NCBI GenBank assembly: GCA_013397455.1
Contig: VYZB01000095.1
Span: 234,077-298,076, forward strand
Length of the DNA stretch: 64,000 nucleotides
From: Crotophaga sulcirostris
Lineage: Eukaryota; Chordata; Aves; Cuculiformes; Crotophagidae
Direction of reading: 5' to 3'
In this document: positions 49,201 to 61,895 of the stretch, in pieces
How the letters are laid out: every line of letters starts with the position of its first letter
Numbering within the stretch: the stretch's first letter is position 1
Notes under the pieces: model-generated
What the model saw: only the letters and a program-made list of their open reading frames with translations
Told to the model about the DNA's origin: nothing
Databases searched by the model: none
Position numbers and translations under genes: made by a program

Positions 49201-51858
49201 GTAACTCAGTAACTACTAGACTAAAACAAACTGTAAGGGACCGCAATGAACACAAGCACGAAACTAGCCAAGGCTGGCAAACAAAGTTACTTGCAGAGAA
49301 TTATTAAAACAGCACAAAAACATGGAACTGAAATGGCAAGTATATTGGAATGGGTAAGAAATATTGTATTGCAATTAATGCCATACAGGACACTACAGCA
49401 GGACTGAGCTTACCTATGAAAGAGCATTGCAACACCAAAACAAACCCCAAGGCCGAGCCTGGCTGCAACTGTGCAGCTTGTACTGGGCTGCACCTGGCCA
49501 CACTGCCTTTCAGCAGGGTCTCTCGTCCTGGGCAGGAACAGGTAGGAAGCAGCAGTAGCCGCAACAGGGTGAGATAAAGCAGAAGTCTGCAAATAAACTG
49601 AAATTGGTCGCTCAGGTTTCTGCTCTTACATCATCCATCTTGCTTTCACCCCTGCAACAGAGAAGATTCCCTGTCCAAAAGGCAGCTCTGCCAGTGCCGG
49701 GGTACACTGGGAAGAGGGAGAGAGAGTTTACTTTGCAGGGGAAGCAAACGCCTTCCTCCAGTTGCTCTCCATCGCTCTTTATCTGCCCACAGCTGCTCAC
49801 AATCTGGCCCTGCAGATAAGGAAGGCAGCACTCTCCATCCTTCCCGTTTCTCCAGCCAGCGAGGTCTGGCAGCTCCACATTTTCTGGAGCTGGGGACAGC
49901 AGTGCCGCGTGGCAGACGAGCGCGTAGCCAGGTCCCATGGCTTTGGCCAGGAGGTGCCGTGGTGTGGCAGCTGGCCAGGGGGACACAGGACAAGGCATAG
50001 CACAGCAGTGCAGGCACACAGCTCTGCACGGATCTGCTGCAACCCCACAGCCATCTCCACACTCCAGGAGGGTGGCAAGGGCAAGAGATAGTCTGGATCT
50101 CTCTGTTCCCTTCTAGATTCATCCCTCCTCTCCACCCTTTTTGCCACCTCCTTCACGATTGTAGCAGTAACTTGGTATCCTCCTTTCTTCCAGCTTAGCA
50201 GTACAGCTCTGTCAAGCGCATCCACTGTCAAAGGGCCAAATTCATCCCAGGTGTCCATGCAGAGGCTTAACCAGAGGGACGCTTGGGATGGATTTAGCCC
50301 ATTACACAGCGTGTTAATCATATTACTTCAGAAACCTGACACAGTTCCCAAAGCGCAAGCCGACGAATCCTCCTGGAGCCTCACAGGCCTCAGAGCCTCT
50401 TTCCAGCATGCCAGAGGTTCTTTTATTCATTAATCATATTTGCTTAATAACCTTGTATCTCACCAGCAAAGGGAACTGCCAGACTCACATAAGGTAATTG
50501 TGGGATGGCTCTTCTTCAGAGCTGAAAGTACTGGCGTTTTCAGCCGGTGTGTGTGGCACAGCTCCGTACTAATTTGCCTCCCTGACTTCAGCTGCAAGGG
50601 CACGGGGAGGGATGCAAAGCCATGCAGATGCTAGGTACCCTTCTGACAGTGCTTCTCCCTCAACCTGGCAGCAAAATTTATGACAGTGAATTTATGATGC
50701 TCTGGGTCTGAGCTGCCTCTTGACTGACAAGCCCACACGCAGCAGCAGCATGTTTAGTGCAGGTAATTACTGATGATGTCAAGGAAAAAATTGCAGAGAG
50801 GATCCTGTACGCAGCCTGTTAATTGTACCTGTTCCTCTCGCTAAAAGTTTTGATAGGTGTAATCCATCAAATATGCTTTATGCAACTTTGCAGTGGTTGA
50901 GTAAAAGCCAATTTTATTGCTTTAGAAATCAATGGGAGCAGCACTGTTGGCAGTAGAAGATCCCGTTGGTGTTTGCCATCTCCTGTATCAACCCCCAGTG
51001 TGTGAAGGGAAGGTCCTGATTCCAGAGCCTGCTTCTGTCTTCTGCTCACACACTCTGTGCATTGTCTGCTGTTGCTGTCCCAGGAGCATTTTTTGCTCTT
51101 GTACTCTATTAAAAGCCTCTGAGATTAGCACTCGTATTGTTACAGCATGGGATCTTACTTTGTAGCTGAGGTTCAGGAACTTCCCTTTGATTAGGCTCAT
51201 TGAGAACCAAGCTTCTAAAATATCCTGTGATTATATCACTGAAAATCTAACTGGCATATTTTCCAAACTCTCTGCTGTTTGTGTGATGTTTATCAATCAG
51301 GCGGGGGTTCTCCATCCCCCAGTACACCCATTTCCATACAACATCGCCTGGTGTCAGTCCCAGAGCAAGGCAGAGTTGACACTCTGCTACAATCCCCAAT
51401 GTATTTTTCCCCACTGTTGATCAGGGAAAGGATTCCCAGTTGGCAAATACTGTGGCCAGAGCATGGAAGAAGTGGTGTATTTGATTGCTTGTTCCCATTG
51501 AATATTGTTCACCTAACTGGTTGCATCCAGCAGATGATGCACCACTTCTTGGAGGGCCAGGGGACTTGGAAGGGCTGGGCAGCACCCATGAGTTTGCGGG
51601 GAGCATCTGGCAGCTGCTGTTTCCTCTCTTCCTCCTCCCAGGCAAGGAGCAGTTTCACATCAGCAGCTTCACGGATGCAGTTGAACTGCAGACACTGCTG
51701 GTTTTAAATCAACCCCAGATGGCCCATCGCCTTCTTCCAGAGGGTGGGAAATCCACTTCAAGTCCTGCCAACCTTGGAAGCACTGGGTGAGGCTCCTCTG
51801 ATTGGCAAGATGCAATCTGTACCTGGTGCTCTGTGTGCTGCAAACCCTGCAAACTACT
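46300..51858. other. Intergenic DNA, no gene seen
   Basis: Unique DNA. The longest open frame (minus strand, 49797-50321, 174 codons) is low-quality, cysteine- and tryptophan-rich, and overlaps other frames of similar length. An AT-rich, motif-dense patch at about 50.74-50.95 kb could be a regulatory element, but nothing distinct was recognised. Confidence 0.7.
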
Positions 51859-51945
51859 TGTTAATCCTCACGAGATGGATGATGAACTGCATTCATTTCC
51901 AGTTTACAGATGGAAAAATGAGAGAAGGCAGTCACCCAGGGACAC
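51859..51945 (+). mobile_element. MIR/L2-like ancient repeat fragment
   Basis: The order TTAATCCTCACGAGATGGA, then TTTCCAGTTTACAGATGGAA, AAATGAGAGAAGGCAGTCAC and CCAGGGAC resembles the shared 3' end of MIR and L2 elements (a phrase about bases held in cells, then an 'acagatgaggaaactgag' block, then a 'gtcac' block). It is short and diverged, so the family is uncertain. Confidence 0.45.
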
Positions 51946-54900
51946 CCAGGGAATGCACATGAAGGGTGCTGCGCAAGGCACAGCGAGATGCTCCTCTGCT
52001 CCTCCTCCTTGGCTCATCCCACTGGAGCAGAAATGACGCTGACAGAGTATGACGGGAATGTCAGTGCTCTTCCCATCAGTGGCACATGGAGACTGGGGAA
52101 GGCATATGGGTCTGGAGCTGTGTCACTCTTCTTTCTGAAATGCACTACCTGAGTCCTCACTCTGGAAACAGAAAATCAGGGACCTGCTGGTACGTGTGTA
52201 CGGTGGGGAAGAACTTAGGAAATTCAATTTAAATGCTTTTAAAAAGCAAAGGCAAAGCAGACACCCTTCCAAGACAAGGAGACTAAAAAGTGCCTCGGCT
52301 ATTTGGAACAGCTATAAATACAGGCAGGCTGGTTCTGGTGGAGTCATGATATCACTTAATAACATTGCTGGAAGGCTAATTGTGTAGTTTAAAAGCAAAC
52401 TTAATAAGTAGTAACTATGAAAATGTTAGTTCTGAACTTACAGGATTATAAGAAAGCAGACTAGTCTATGCTGTATGTTAATGGCTGAGTCAATGTGTTA
52501 GAGCACTAGTCTGCACTTGGTCTGTATAAACCTGCTCAGTATTTCAGCAGTGAGATATTTTTGCCTTGGTTCTCACAGAGAAAAATGCACTCATTTATTT
52601 CCCTGAAATAGCATATTATGATGGATGCAACTGCCAAGCTATAGCTAATGGATGTAACATGATGGAAAACATCATTATTTAGGTGTGGGAAATTGTTCTT
52701 TAGGAATCTACTGTCTGTAGCAAACCTGCACTCCTTGAACCTCAATTCCACAATGTGTTTCAGATGTGGATTTTAAGGGACTGTTTCTAATTAGTGTATC
52801 ACAAAGCCCTGTCAAAATACCTTTTGGTGAACAGCAATAACGTGCACACAGGAGTTTAAATTGCGTCTAGAGAGTGGCTGTGGAACTTGATGCTTGGCTA
52901 AGCAGCAAGAAGATAAGCATGGTGACCGGCCCCAGAGCTCATGGGTGCTGCTGGTCCTGTGCCACTCATGCTGGCTGCACCCTCTCACAGCAAAGGCACC
53001 TGGGGACACAATGCAGCCCGCAGCGCAGATCAGGCTGGCATCACCACATCAGCGAGAGGCTTCTCCCAAGGGCCGCACATCCCCCGTCTGCTGCAGCACG
53101 GGTTCCCAAAGGCCACTCGGTGGGGGTGAGATGCCTGGCACTGCTAAGAGATGTTTCCAGCTGCACAGGGTAACAGTAATCTCCCCCGTGACACAGGAGG
53201 GGAGCTGTTTCTGCCATTTCCCACAGGAAAATGAAAAGGAGCTATCAAGGCATGTGAGTGCTGGGTACAGCAATGTGCCCAAGCAGCCCAGCTGTTACAG
53301 AGAATATTCGTTCTTCGTTTGGGATTTGCTGCTCAGACAGATGGAGTCGACCTGGTGTAACGCCTGTGGAGAGCTGCTCTCTGCCCACCGCGGCTCCAGA
53401 ACCAGCCTGCACTGAGTTTCCTTTGGCCACTATTCATGGTCCAGCTCTGACTCACTGTAATGCCCTATCACACCACTCAGCTCGAGTGGCACAGACCAGA
53501 GCCCGGCAGCCCCACCTCAAACACAATTACTTGCATCTTGCACAGCACTTCCTTGCAGTGGAGGAAACCCCTCTCTGCTCCCCAGCAGGGATACCAGTAT
53601 AAACATTTGCAGCTGGCTCCCATCAGCCATGCAGAGGCGTGTGCTTCAGGTGTTTGGTAAATGTTCCTTGCTTTCTATGGATGCTTCTGCTGTGTATCAA
53701 AAAAGGCATTAAGCCTGCCTCTCCAGTCTTAGCAGGGACACTCCTGATGGTTTCAGCTTTGCTAGAATAACACGCTTTGCTACTTTAGTGCTCATTTTTG
53801 CTTCTGGAGGTGTACAAGCAACTCCCATTGAATCCAATTTGTTCAAGGGATGGGTTTTCGAGCACTTCACAGGTGACTTAGCCAGTTTTGAGAGGTGCAT
53901 AGGACCCAAAGGCTGGGTGCTTTGGGATGCTGCCAAATCATACTTGTGCTTAAACCAGAGGGAAACTCCAGCTCTAGTTATGTGGGCTGAGCCCTCCTGG
54001 TCACCTGGGCTCAGCTGGCATCAGAGTGACCACCACCCCTGACTCTTACCAGTGCTGCTGGCATGGAAAGGGCACGAAAGCATCATTATCTCTCATTAGC
54101 TGATTGGGAAACTAATGATAATCAACTTGTAGAAAACCTCCATCTCTGGCAGTCGTATGACCATCACTGTCATGTGGGAGCTCTTACCTCTCTGAATTGC
54201 CCTGAAAAGCCTGGTCCACATGTAGCTGCAATGACCACAGCTCAAAAGAAACGAAGCAGCAAATAATTATTATTTTAGAATCCCAATTATTAGATCACTA
54301 ACACTATTTCTACCACCCACTATATGTTTTTAAGCACTTGGCACAGTCCTAACTGCTAGAGGAAAATATACCATGCTCGATCCGACACCCTGAGAGAGGA
54401 GAGGCTGCTGCAGATCCTTATCCCTGACAGGAACATGCAGAGTACACATATCCAGTACTCATGTACCGTATTTGTAAATGACTGGCTACACAGATCACAG
54501 ACAGGCACTCAGGGCACCCACACAAGTGGAGCCAGCACCAATGGCCTCATCCTGCTGCTCTCTCTCTGGCTGCACAGGGCAGAAGTCCAGTGGTGAGAAT
54601 ACGTGTGCAGGGTGGGTCATGGACCCCTCCTCCTGCCAGCAGGCTAACCTGTTCCCTCACACAAACCTTTCTGGGGAAGCTGTCACACTGGGAGGCAGCT
54701 AAAAGCGAAAGCTTGGTCAGCCTGCAAGCCCCCACACCTGGCCTTTCCAGTTAACCATCCTCCTTAGAGCTTGTACCTACTGCAAAGCCAGGCTGAAAGG
54801 GAAATTGCATTAAGCTGTTTAAGGACGAGTGGGAAACTGCAGGGAGGAGGAGAGCCCTGCCTTAACCCCTACTACCCACTGAGCAGGGAAAGCCCCCCCG

Positions 54901-55147
54901 GAGGCAATGCTCCAAGCCCAGAGTCACGGCCACCTCCCACGGGTGCAGCACCTGCACGGGGGCAGCCCCTGGGAGCGGAGCTTGTGGAGGGGTCCCCAAG
55001 GCACAGGGCTGGGGACACTCCCGCCGAGCAGTTGGCAGCGCCCGTCTCGGGGCATTGTTCTGCCACACTTTTTGCCGGCCAGCGTGCACGGCAAGGGCCT
55101 GCTTGCCCGGGCTGCTGAGCAGCTGCTGGAGGGTTTTATTTGACTGG

Positions 55148-55161
55148 TTTTTTTTTTTTTT
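55148..55161. repeat. Poly-T and CT-rich tract
   Basis: Fourteen T followed by CCTCTCTCTCTCTTAG, which resembles a polypyrimidine tract and acceptor on the plus strand. No exon is recognisable downstream. Confidence 0.85.
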
Positions 55162-57002
55162 CCTCTCTCTCTCTTAGCTGGCAGCTTATTGTGCATTTCC
55201 AACAGCAACCGGGTGACCCAGGTGATAATTCAGCTGCCACTCGGCCTGGCACCGGCACAACTTGGACGTGTTTCAGACACCTGGCATCACACAAGGAGGG
55301 AGGGAGACAAAGGGGATCGATACCCTCTGCCCCAAAGGCAAATAAACTGCATCGATTAACTCCAGCCACCGCAGAGACTTGCAGGAATGATCTGCATTTC
55401 AGCAAGACTCACAGAGACAAACTCCTGCACGTGTTTCTCCCCTCAGGGAGGTGGTTCAGCATCCTCTTGTGCCTCCTTCCCCAAGGAGAGCCAATGGGGT
55501 GAGCCTCCATTTGTTCCATCTCACAGATGCCCAAGTCCAAATCCTCCAGGAGCGCACATGGAGGCAAGGGGACCCAGAAACGTGCCAGCCACCCTGAGAT
55601 CACTTCTTGGAGAAGACAAATATTAGGTGTAAAATGTTTCTTTGCCACAACCTAAATATGAACAATGCAGTTACAGTGTGCAGAGGGAGAAGCAATCCTT
55701 GCATGTAGCTGCCAACATTTCATATCAGCTCCAAAGCATCCTCTATTTGAAGCAGCTAAGTGGCTGCTGGGATGCATGCACAGCTCCCGTGGCTGCAGTC
55801 TGGGACCACAGGCTGGGTCATACTTTAATGGAAATGGGTCTTGGTCCAGGGGTCTTTACACACACATTCTCCTCCTGAGGTTCAGCTCAGGCTCAGATTT
55901 TCCCCTCCTCCCCTTCTCCATCGCCTCTCCCAGCAATTCCTGCAATTCATGACTCCATGCTTGATGGAGGTCAGGATTTAACGCTTTTCTGTAAACTGGT
56001 CACTGAACTGAAGTCCCTTCTGAATTCTGGAGGTGCTCATGTGCCTCTAGCATGGCTCAGGGGGACTGCCTTGGCCAGGCAGTGAGCAAAGCTCCCAAAC
56101 GCTGTCTCAGCACTTGCCTGTGAAGAGGTCACAGCCCCCTGTGAGGGGGATGCTTCTTTGTAGGACAAAATCCTCTCCAGAACCAATGTGTGCACTGAGC
56201 CTGTGTGTGATACAGCCATGTGAAATGATGAGCAATGCTTTTAAAAAACCACCATGCAGGTAAGGCAATGCTCTCTCTGGGTGCACCCCAAAACAGTGCT
56301 GAGTGGCAGGGTTTGGGGAAGAGGGTGGCTGTTACCCATGGCTCCCAGAAGCTAGACCTGGGCTAGGAGTGCTGCTGGCAGCCCACTGCCACTCTCAAGG
56401 GTTCCCATGGGCTTTCCCACAGAGCTGTTGTGCTCCTGCTGTTTTTCCCTCTCCTCTCGCTTCGCCCTTGCACTCTTCTTCTGGCTGCCCTGCCTGATAC
56501 TCAGCCAGTGGGGACATAAGCCACTGATAAAAGGAGAGAGGCTTTTATTTATTATTCAGCCACCTCCGGGGTTTCGGTGCCACAATGCATTACCCCACTT
56601 CCCATATACATTATTTATTTCCTGGTTCAACACAGGTAAAACTAAAGTGAATGTGAAAGATGTTTTAAGCCCATACACAAAAGGCTAATCCAGCCCAACG
56701 TCCCCAAGCTGAAATCCCTTCCCTGCTCAGAAACCAGACTGAAGATGAAATCCTGCTCTTGCTGAAGTCAAAGAGAGTTTTTAATAATGAATTCCAAGGG
56801 CTCAAAGCCTTAACAGATGTCTGAAGAAGGAGTGGCCCTGGATGCAGACGTCTCCTCCCCAGCAGCCCAAAGTGGGTTTGCCCAACCACCCATCCGTATC
56901 GGGGCAGGCCTGCCCTCACTGCCTTGGACACAAATGGTTATGAGCTCTCAGGCAGCTGTGACACGAGCGTCACAAAACCAAAACATCTTGGGATCTCACT
57001 AC

Positions 57003-57023
57003 TTTTTTTTTTTTTTTTTTTTT
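57003..57023. repeat. Poly-T run (21)
   Basis: Uninterrupted T tract of 21 in intergenic DNA. It could be the complement of a retroposed poly-A tail, but no element body or target duplication was recognised. Confidence 0.93.
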
Positions 57024-58261
57024 GGCATCGAGCATTTGAAGGGAAGTAAATTCAGGAACTGGAGATGTTCCCAAGCCTTTGGGTCACAGCTTTACTGCCA
57101 TCTGCAAAGGAAGCAATCAAAATTCATCTCAACCCCAGTAAATCCCAGGCTGGCACTGGTGGTGTCCCTGCAGCAGGAAGGCAGTGTGTGCTGGGCAGCT
57201 GCTGGGCTTTCACCTCCCCAGACTGGCCAGGACCAGCACGGGCTCTGGTCGTTAGTGCTGAGTTCCTGTGGACACCACTTCTTTAAAGAATAACAAGATT
57301 TCTTTGATAACAACGGGATTTCTTTAGATAAGCTGTGTTTCCAGGAAGGAGGGAGTGGAATTTGATCCTCCATACCTCTGTCCCAAGAGTGAAGTGAAAA
57401 AAGATGGGCTGAGATTATTCAGGCAGTTACATTTTGATGAAAGCCAGCACTCTCCCGGAGTTACCTTGTGAGGAATTGCTCTTTTTTCTGTTGTCCTTGC
57501 CTGGAAGACAAAGCCATCCTTCCTTGGACCAACAAAGTGAGGGTGGGCAGCTCTCAGCTCTCTTCAAAATTGTGCTTTGCCTGCCCTGTGCACACAAGCA
57601 GGGAGGTTGAAGGCAGCTTCTCAGCCAGGAATGCTGGCTTGCTGCCTCACCCTTCTCCACCGGTGTCCCACCAGGCCCTGGTACCCTAACGGGTCATTAG
57701 CAGAGAAAGTGCATTTAGAGAGCGATTATACCAGCATTCCCTGTCCTCCTCCTGAGAGGTAAATGAACCCCATACACGGGCCTGAATGCTTGTCCCATGT
57801 GGTGGGGTCTCCCCAGGCAATGTTCCTGCCATGGGACCTCACCTCCCCGTGTCACTTCCATGCCTCACACTGTCCCTGTCCCCTCCCTCCTCACTCTGGG
57901 AGTGGCTTTTGAATTCAGACTTCAGCATTTTAATCCAGGCTTCAACTTTGCCCAGAGGCAGCAGGAACTGGGAGATGGCCCACAGCTGCTTGCACTGTGG
58001 ATCACAGGATGTCCCAGTCCTCTCCTGCTGGAGCCATCGCGGAGGAGAGGTGCCCCTCACGTGGGCAGGGTGCTGCCAACACCCAGGGTCAGGCAGGGAA
58101 CAGCCAACAGCTCCCAGACCCTGTACTCCCCTCGAAGTCTCTGCTCGGCCAGGGTTTGCTGCAGAAGTGTGGTCAAGGACAGATTGGCCAGCACCCTCAC
58201 TCCTGCTTGGTCTGCAGGAGCAGGATCAGCAGGGCAGGCTCCCCCTGTCCCTGCCACCCCC

Positions 58262-58325
58262 TTCACCTGAGACAAAGCATCTCCATATCAAGATTCACCT
58301 GAGACAAAGCATCTCCATATCAAGA
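58262..58325. repeat. Perfect 32-bp tandem duplication
   Basis: The 32 bases beginning TTCACCTGAGACAAAGCATC occur twice head to tail (58262-58293 and 58294-58325) with no mismatch. No mismatch suggests a recent duplication. The repeat is not a multiple of three and nothing shows that the region is coding. Confidence 0.95.
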
Positions 58326-58559
58326 CCAGTGGCCCTCCCTGCAGCTGGGTCCTGGGGCCTGAAACCCTCCTCAGACAGGCAAGATCTCCCAGCCATGAGT
58401 GTTGATACAATGATTACCGTGTTTGTTATGTTAAATACCACTATTTAAACAAGTGGTGCCCTTAAGCATGGTGTTTGGGAGCCCATGCCAATATTAGCTT
58501 GTGAGCAGCAGGGAGCAGATAAGCTGGAATGGGTGAGGATGTCCTCTCCCATGTGCCAC

Positions 58560-58960
58560 ACAAGCAACTCCTTTGCCTTAACTTTCAAAACTTCTTTGAT
58601 CACTTCCAACAATTGTCTTGTCATCAGAAGAGGAACGTGGCTCTTTATAAATAGCATTTTCTTTGATGTAATATATCTACATTTTCTGTTCATAAAATGG
58701 CCTTGATTCAGCCCAGCCCTGAGTAAAGCCCATAAATATTGCTTTTTCTTTCTTAAGAGCAAACTTAAGTCCCTCCGATAGCAAGGGAACGTGCGCACAT
58801 GCAGCGATGCTTTGCCAAACATGAGGAGGATTCCTCACAGGCTGCAATTTAACCATGCACTTAAGTGATTTGCTGAACTGGAGCATTAAATGGGAAGCAG
58901 CGATTTCTTTTAACTGCCTATAAATACCATAACTTTTTCTCATAGCTGGAGCTATTTTTT
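58560..58960. promoter_or_regulatory. Candidate intergenic element with MEF2-type motif
   Basis: TTATAAATAG at 58645-58654 fits the MEF2 consensus. Related words (CATAAATATTG, CTATAAATAC) lie within 300 bases in an AT-rich island amid GC-richer DNA. No transcript or conservation evidence is available from sequence alone. Confidence 0.22.
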
Positions 58961-59378
58961 AATGACTGGTGCTTAGCTACATTGAAGTTTAAAACCCCGT
59001 GGAAAAAAAAAAAGCCCTGCTTCAGCACATGGCTAACACAAAAGCAACATTTCTTGTCCATATGGAGAACATATTGGCTGAACTCCTCTACGAAGCGACC
59101 TTTATCTTCGCTCATGAGATGAGACCAATTAAGTTGGTGGTGGCAATGCTGCCGGTGAGTTATCGCTCTCCTTCCTCGGGCAGATAAAGGTCAGGCGTGA
59201 GGCAGGAGATGCGATGCTCGCTGCACAGCAGCTGGCTCTGCTACCTGTTGCCCTGGGACAACTGTGGATGCCCACAGGCTGCTGCTCCTTGCATGGCCCA
59301 GGGGCTAATTTTCAGCTAACTGGGAGATTTTGCAACCCCCCCAGCTTGAGCAGGATGCTGGGGAGAAGGTCTTCAGCT

Positions 59379-59420
59379 GGCTGTGTGTATGTATATATAT
59401 ACACACATATATACACAGCC
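59379..59420. repeat. Imperfect TA/CA palindrome
   Basis: A 42-base run of alternating purine and pyrimidine, GGCTGTGTGTATGTATATAT followed by ACACACATATATACACAGCC, is palindromic with 16 of 21 pairs matching; the other five are G:T-type. It is a candidate for cruciform or Z-DNA structure and is likely to vary in length. Confidence 0.8.
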
Positions 59421-60999
59421 CCTGGAACTGTGCATTGCAGAGCTCCAGGCTGAGCAGTGTGGACTGAATGCCTTCTGCACCCCCAGGTGTTTCTCACGCT
59501 GCTGCCAGCCCTGTCCCACCGTGGGGCATGTCTGGAGACCACAGGGCACACAGTGGCCTTCAAGCTGTATATTACCCCAGCGAGGTATCACGGTCGGGGC
59601 GCAGGGCAGCTGCCTTCCCCAGGGCATGAATTACGGAGCAATAAACCACGATCGTCTCAGCAGGAGGGTTTTATGCCCACCATAAATCAGGAGACACAAA
59701 CAGCTCAGTTCCCAGCAGGACTGGCAGAAAGTGAGGCAGAAAAGGGTGCACAGGGATCCTGGGGATTTATGAGGGGGTCCCGGACGAGATAGAAGACCTG
59801 GGCACCTTGGCAGCCCCCAGCCCCAGTGCCCCCAGAGCGTAAAGCATTACAGCTTAGCACTCAGCCGGCCTCTCTCAGCGCCTGGGAAGGGACAAAGCAG
59901 AGGCAATGGCTGTGGCCGTGTTGTCCGAGCTGCTGGGCTGCTGAGAGTCTTGTTTAATTCACTTGCATTTAATCTGCAGGAGGGCCAACAAGCCTGGCAG
60001 CTCCCAGGATGGGGACTCCTGGAGCTTGTACCTATGTGCCCAACATTGCCCCGTTCAAAAACTGAAATCACAAAGTAAAAACCCAAACCCATCCTGAGGA
60101 GCCAGGGAGGGTTCTGGAGCCAGGTCTCGGGGTGGCCAAGGCAGAGGCTGGCAGCAGCCTGCCTTCAGCAGAGGTGTTGCAGGCACAGTTTTGCCAGGCC
60201 GTGACTCCCTGCTCATCCATTTGTTCTCTAACTGATAAAAGAGAAGCACATGAGGAAAAAAACACAACTCACCTCATTCTCCTTGTAGAAATTTTGGAGG
60301 AAGAGAATTAAAGATGTGCTTCTGGGGTTTGCAGACTCTGCAGCAGCAGTTGGATACCTAAGTGCCTTGCTGCTGGCCCTAAACATCTGCTTTCCCATTA
60401 CTTACAATTAGGAGAAAGAGCAAAATCCAAGCTAGCACACCCAAAAGGCCGTATCCTAAACACAGACACCTGGATAGAGAGAACATCTCTCACCTGATAC
60501 CCACCCTCTGGCGAATTTCTGTTTTCCTAATAGGCTTGTTGCACCAGGGAGGGGAGTTGCTTTCTGAAGCACCCTGAGCAGCCAGCTGGGCGGTTAGCTA
60601 CAAACCAGCCCTCTTGTCAGAATGTTAATTAGAAAAAAAGTAAAAAAAAAGTAGTAAAAACTATGTACCCTGGTTCATTCTTCACAAGAAGAGCCCAGAT
60701 CCAAACAGCAGAAAGACTGCAAACCTGTTTCTTCCGTGGTGCAAAGGCTAAAATGGGTTATAGCAGTGCAGTCACATCTTAAGCTCAAAACCCCTTGGGT
60801 TGTCCCCCCTACATTTCTTTAGGCAGAAGAGCTGCCTTGCCCTCCCAGGCAAGCAGCAGACCTTCATCTCTTCTGCTGTAACCCAATTGGATGTTCAAGC
60901 CAGCCAGACTCCACTCACTCTGCATCAGCAGCACGAGTCTCGCCCATCTCCATGGGATCCCAACATATGCTTTTTTCCTGCAGGAGACACGTCAAGGAT

Positions 61000-61620
61000 A
61001 TTAATAATATGACATAACAACACAACAAAGTGCCATTCATGAATTTATGTACAGTGTTTTCCCTGGCTCCAGTTAGGTTCTATAAAGCCGTCAGTTTTAA
61101 TGAGAATATTGTCATTACCCCAGCATCGCTGGATCCTATATCTTTTCCTTGCTCTGCTAGGAAAGTTTTCCTTGCTGTTGTATAGATGTTTTTCCAAGCT
61201 AAAAATAGGATTATCTTTTTACCAATCAAGCCTGTCTGGGATTACGTATTCAAAGAGCGTGATATAGAGACGTGGGATAAAGGTTTAATGAATCACAAAA
61301 TTGAATTCTTTAGGGGCTGGCAGCATTTTTCTGAATAAAACAACAACTTAATGTCCTACGTGTTGTACTTTACGAACTGGGTCCTAAACTTATCTTACAC
61401 AAAGGAAATTATAGAGGCAATCATGGGAGGTCTTTTATTAGTATTTCTTCTCTCCCTGGCACAGAGTAGAATATGAATTGATTGTCAAAGATTTTTTAAG
61501 TGCCTTTGATTGAAGAGATGATCTCTGATAAGCTGCTGGAAGAAAATAGAAGCCAACAGCTGCTCCATTTAACATCAGTTAGCCTTCAGTTCTGGCGGTT
61601 TGCTAAATAACTATTTTACA
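61000..61620. promoter_or_regulatory. Candidate intergenic conserved noncoding element
   Basis: About 600 bases of AT-rich, repeat-free sequence contain a pair of inverted TCF/LEF-type cores, TCAAAG at 61485-61490 and CTTTGA at 61504-61509, and several homeodomain-like words (ATTAAT and TAATGA types). The low CpG and motif-dense look differ from the GC-richer flanks. Confidence 0.25.
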
Positions 61621-61833
61621 TTCATAAACACATCTCTGTGTCACAGCCACGCTTGCACACACCTCCCCATTTCTGCAGAGCGCTGTGTGATGCCAGCTAT
61701 TCAGTGGTGCTGTAGGAGAAGTTAAGTTGTGATGCTGAAAACATATGCAGGTCCTTCTCCATCTTACCAGCCTGGATGCTGGCATTTTAAAATACCCCAG
61801 CAGCTTCTGACAGTGCTATATCCCTTCTTAAAG

Positions 61834-61895
61834 TGGTGGAGAGATCATCATCCGTGTTTTAGAGCTGAGGAGAGAAAATAAGTCATTTCTTGTCT
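61834..61895 (+). mobile_element. Possible MIR/L2-like fragment
   Basis: The stretch GTGGAGAGATCATCATCCGT, GTTTTAGAGCTGAGGAGAGA, then AAGTCATTTCTTGTC resembles the same MIR/L2 3' block seen near 51.9 kb. It is only about 60 bases, so chance similarity is possible. Confidence 0.35.

Larger units (their letters stand above)
51946..58261. other. Intergenic DNA, no gene seen
   Basis: Mostly moderate-GC unique DNA with poly-T runs at 55.15 and 57.0 kb. An AT-richer patch lies at about 52.55-52.80 kb. No exon of a known gene was recognised. Confidence 0.7.

Noticed and set aside
53815..53935. Phrase CTCCCATTGAATCCAAT and a related CAATGGGAG near 50.93 kb
   Set aside because: It resembles a dispersed sauropsid repeat phrase, but the match is too short to name a family.
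58999..59187. Plus-strand frame with a donor-like GTGAGT at 59155-59160
   Set aside because: The donor is good, but there is no supporting acceptor or protein similarity.
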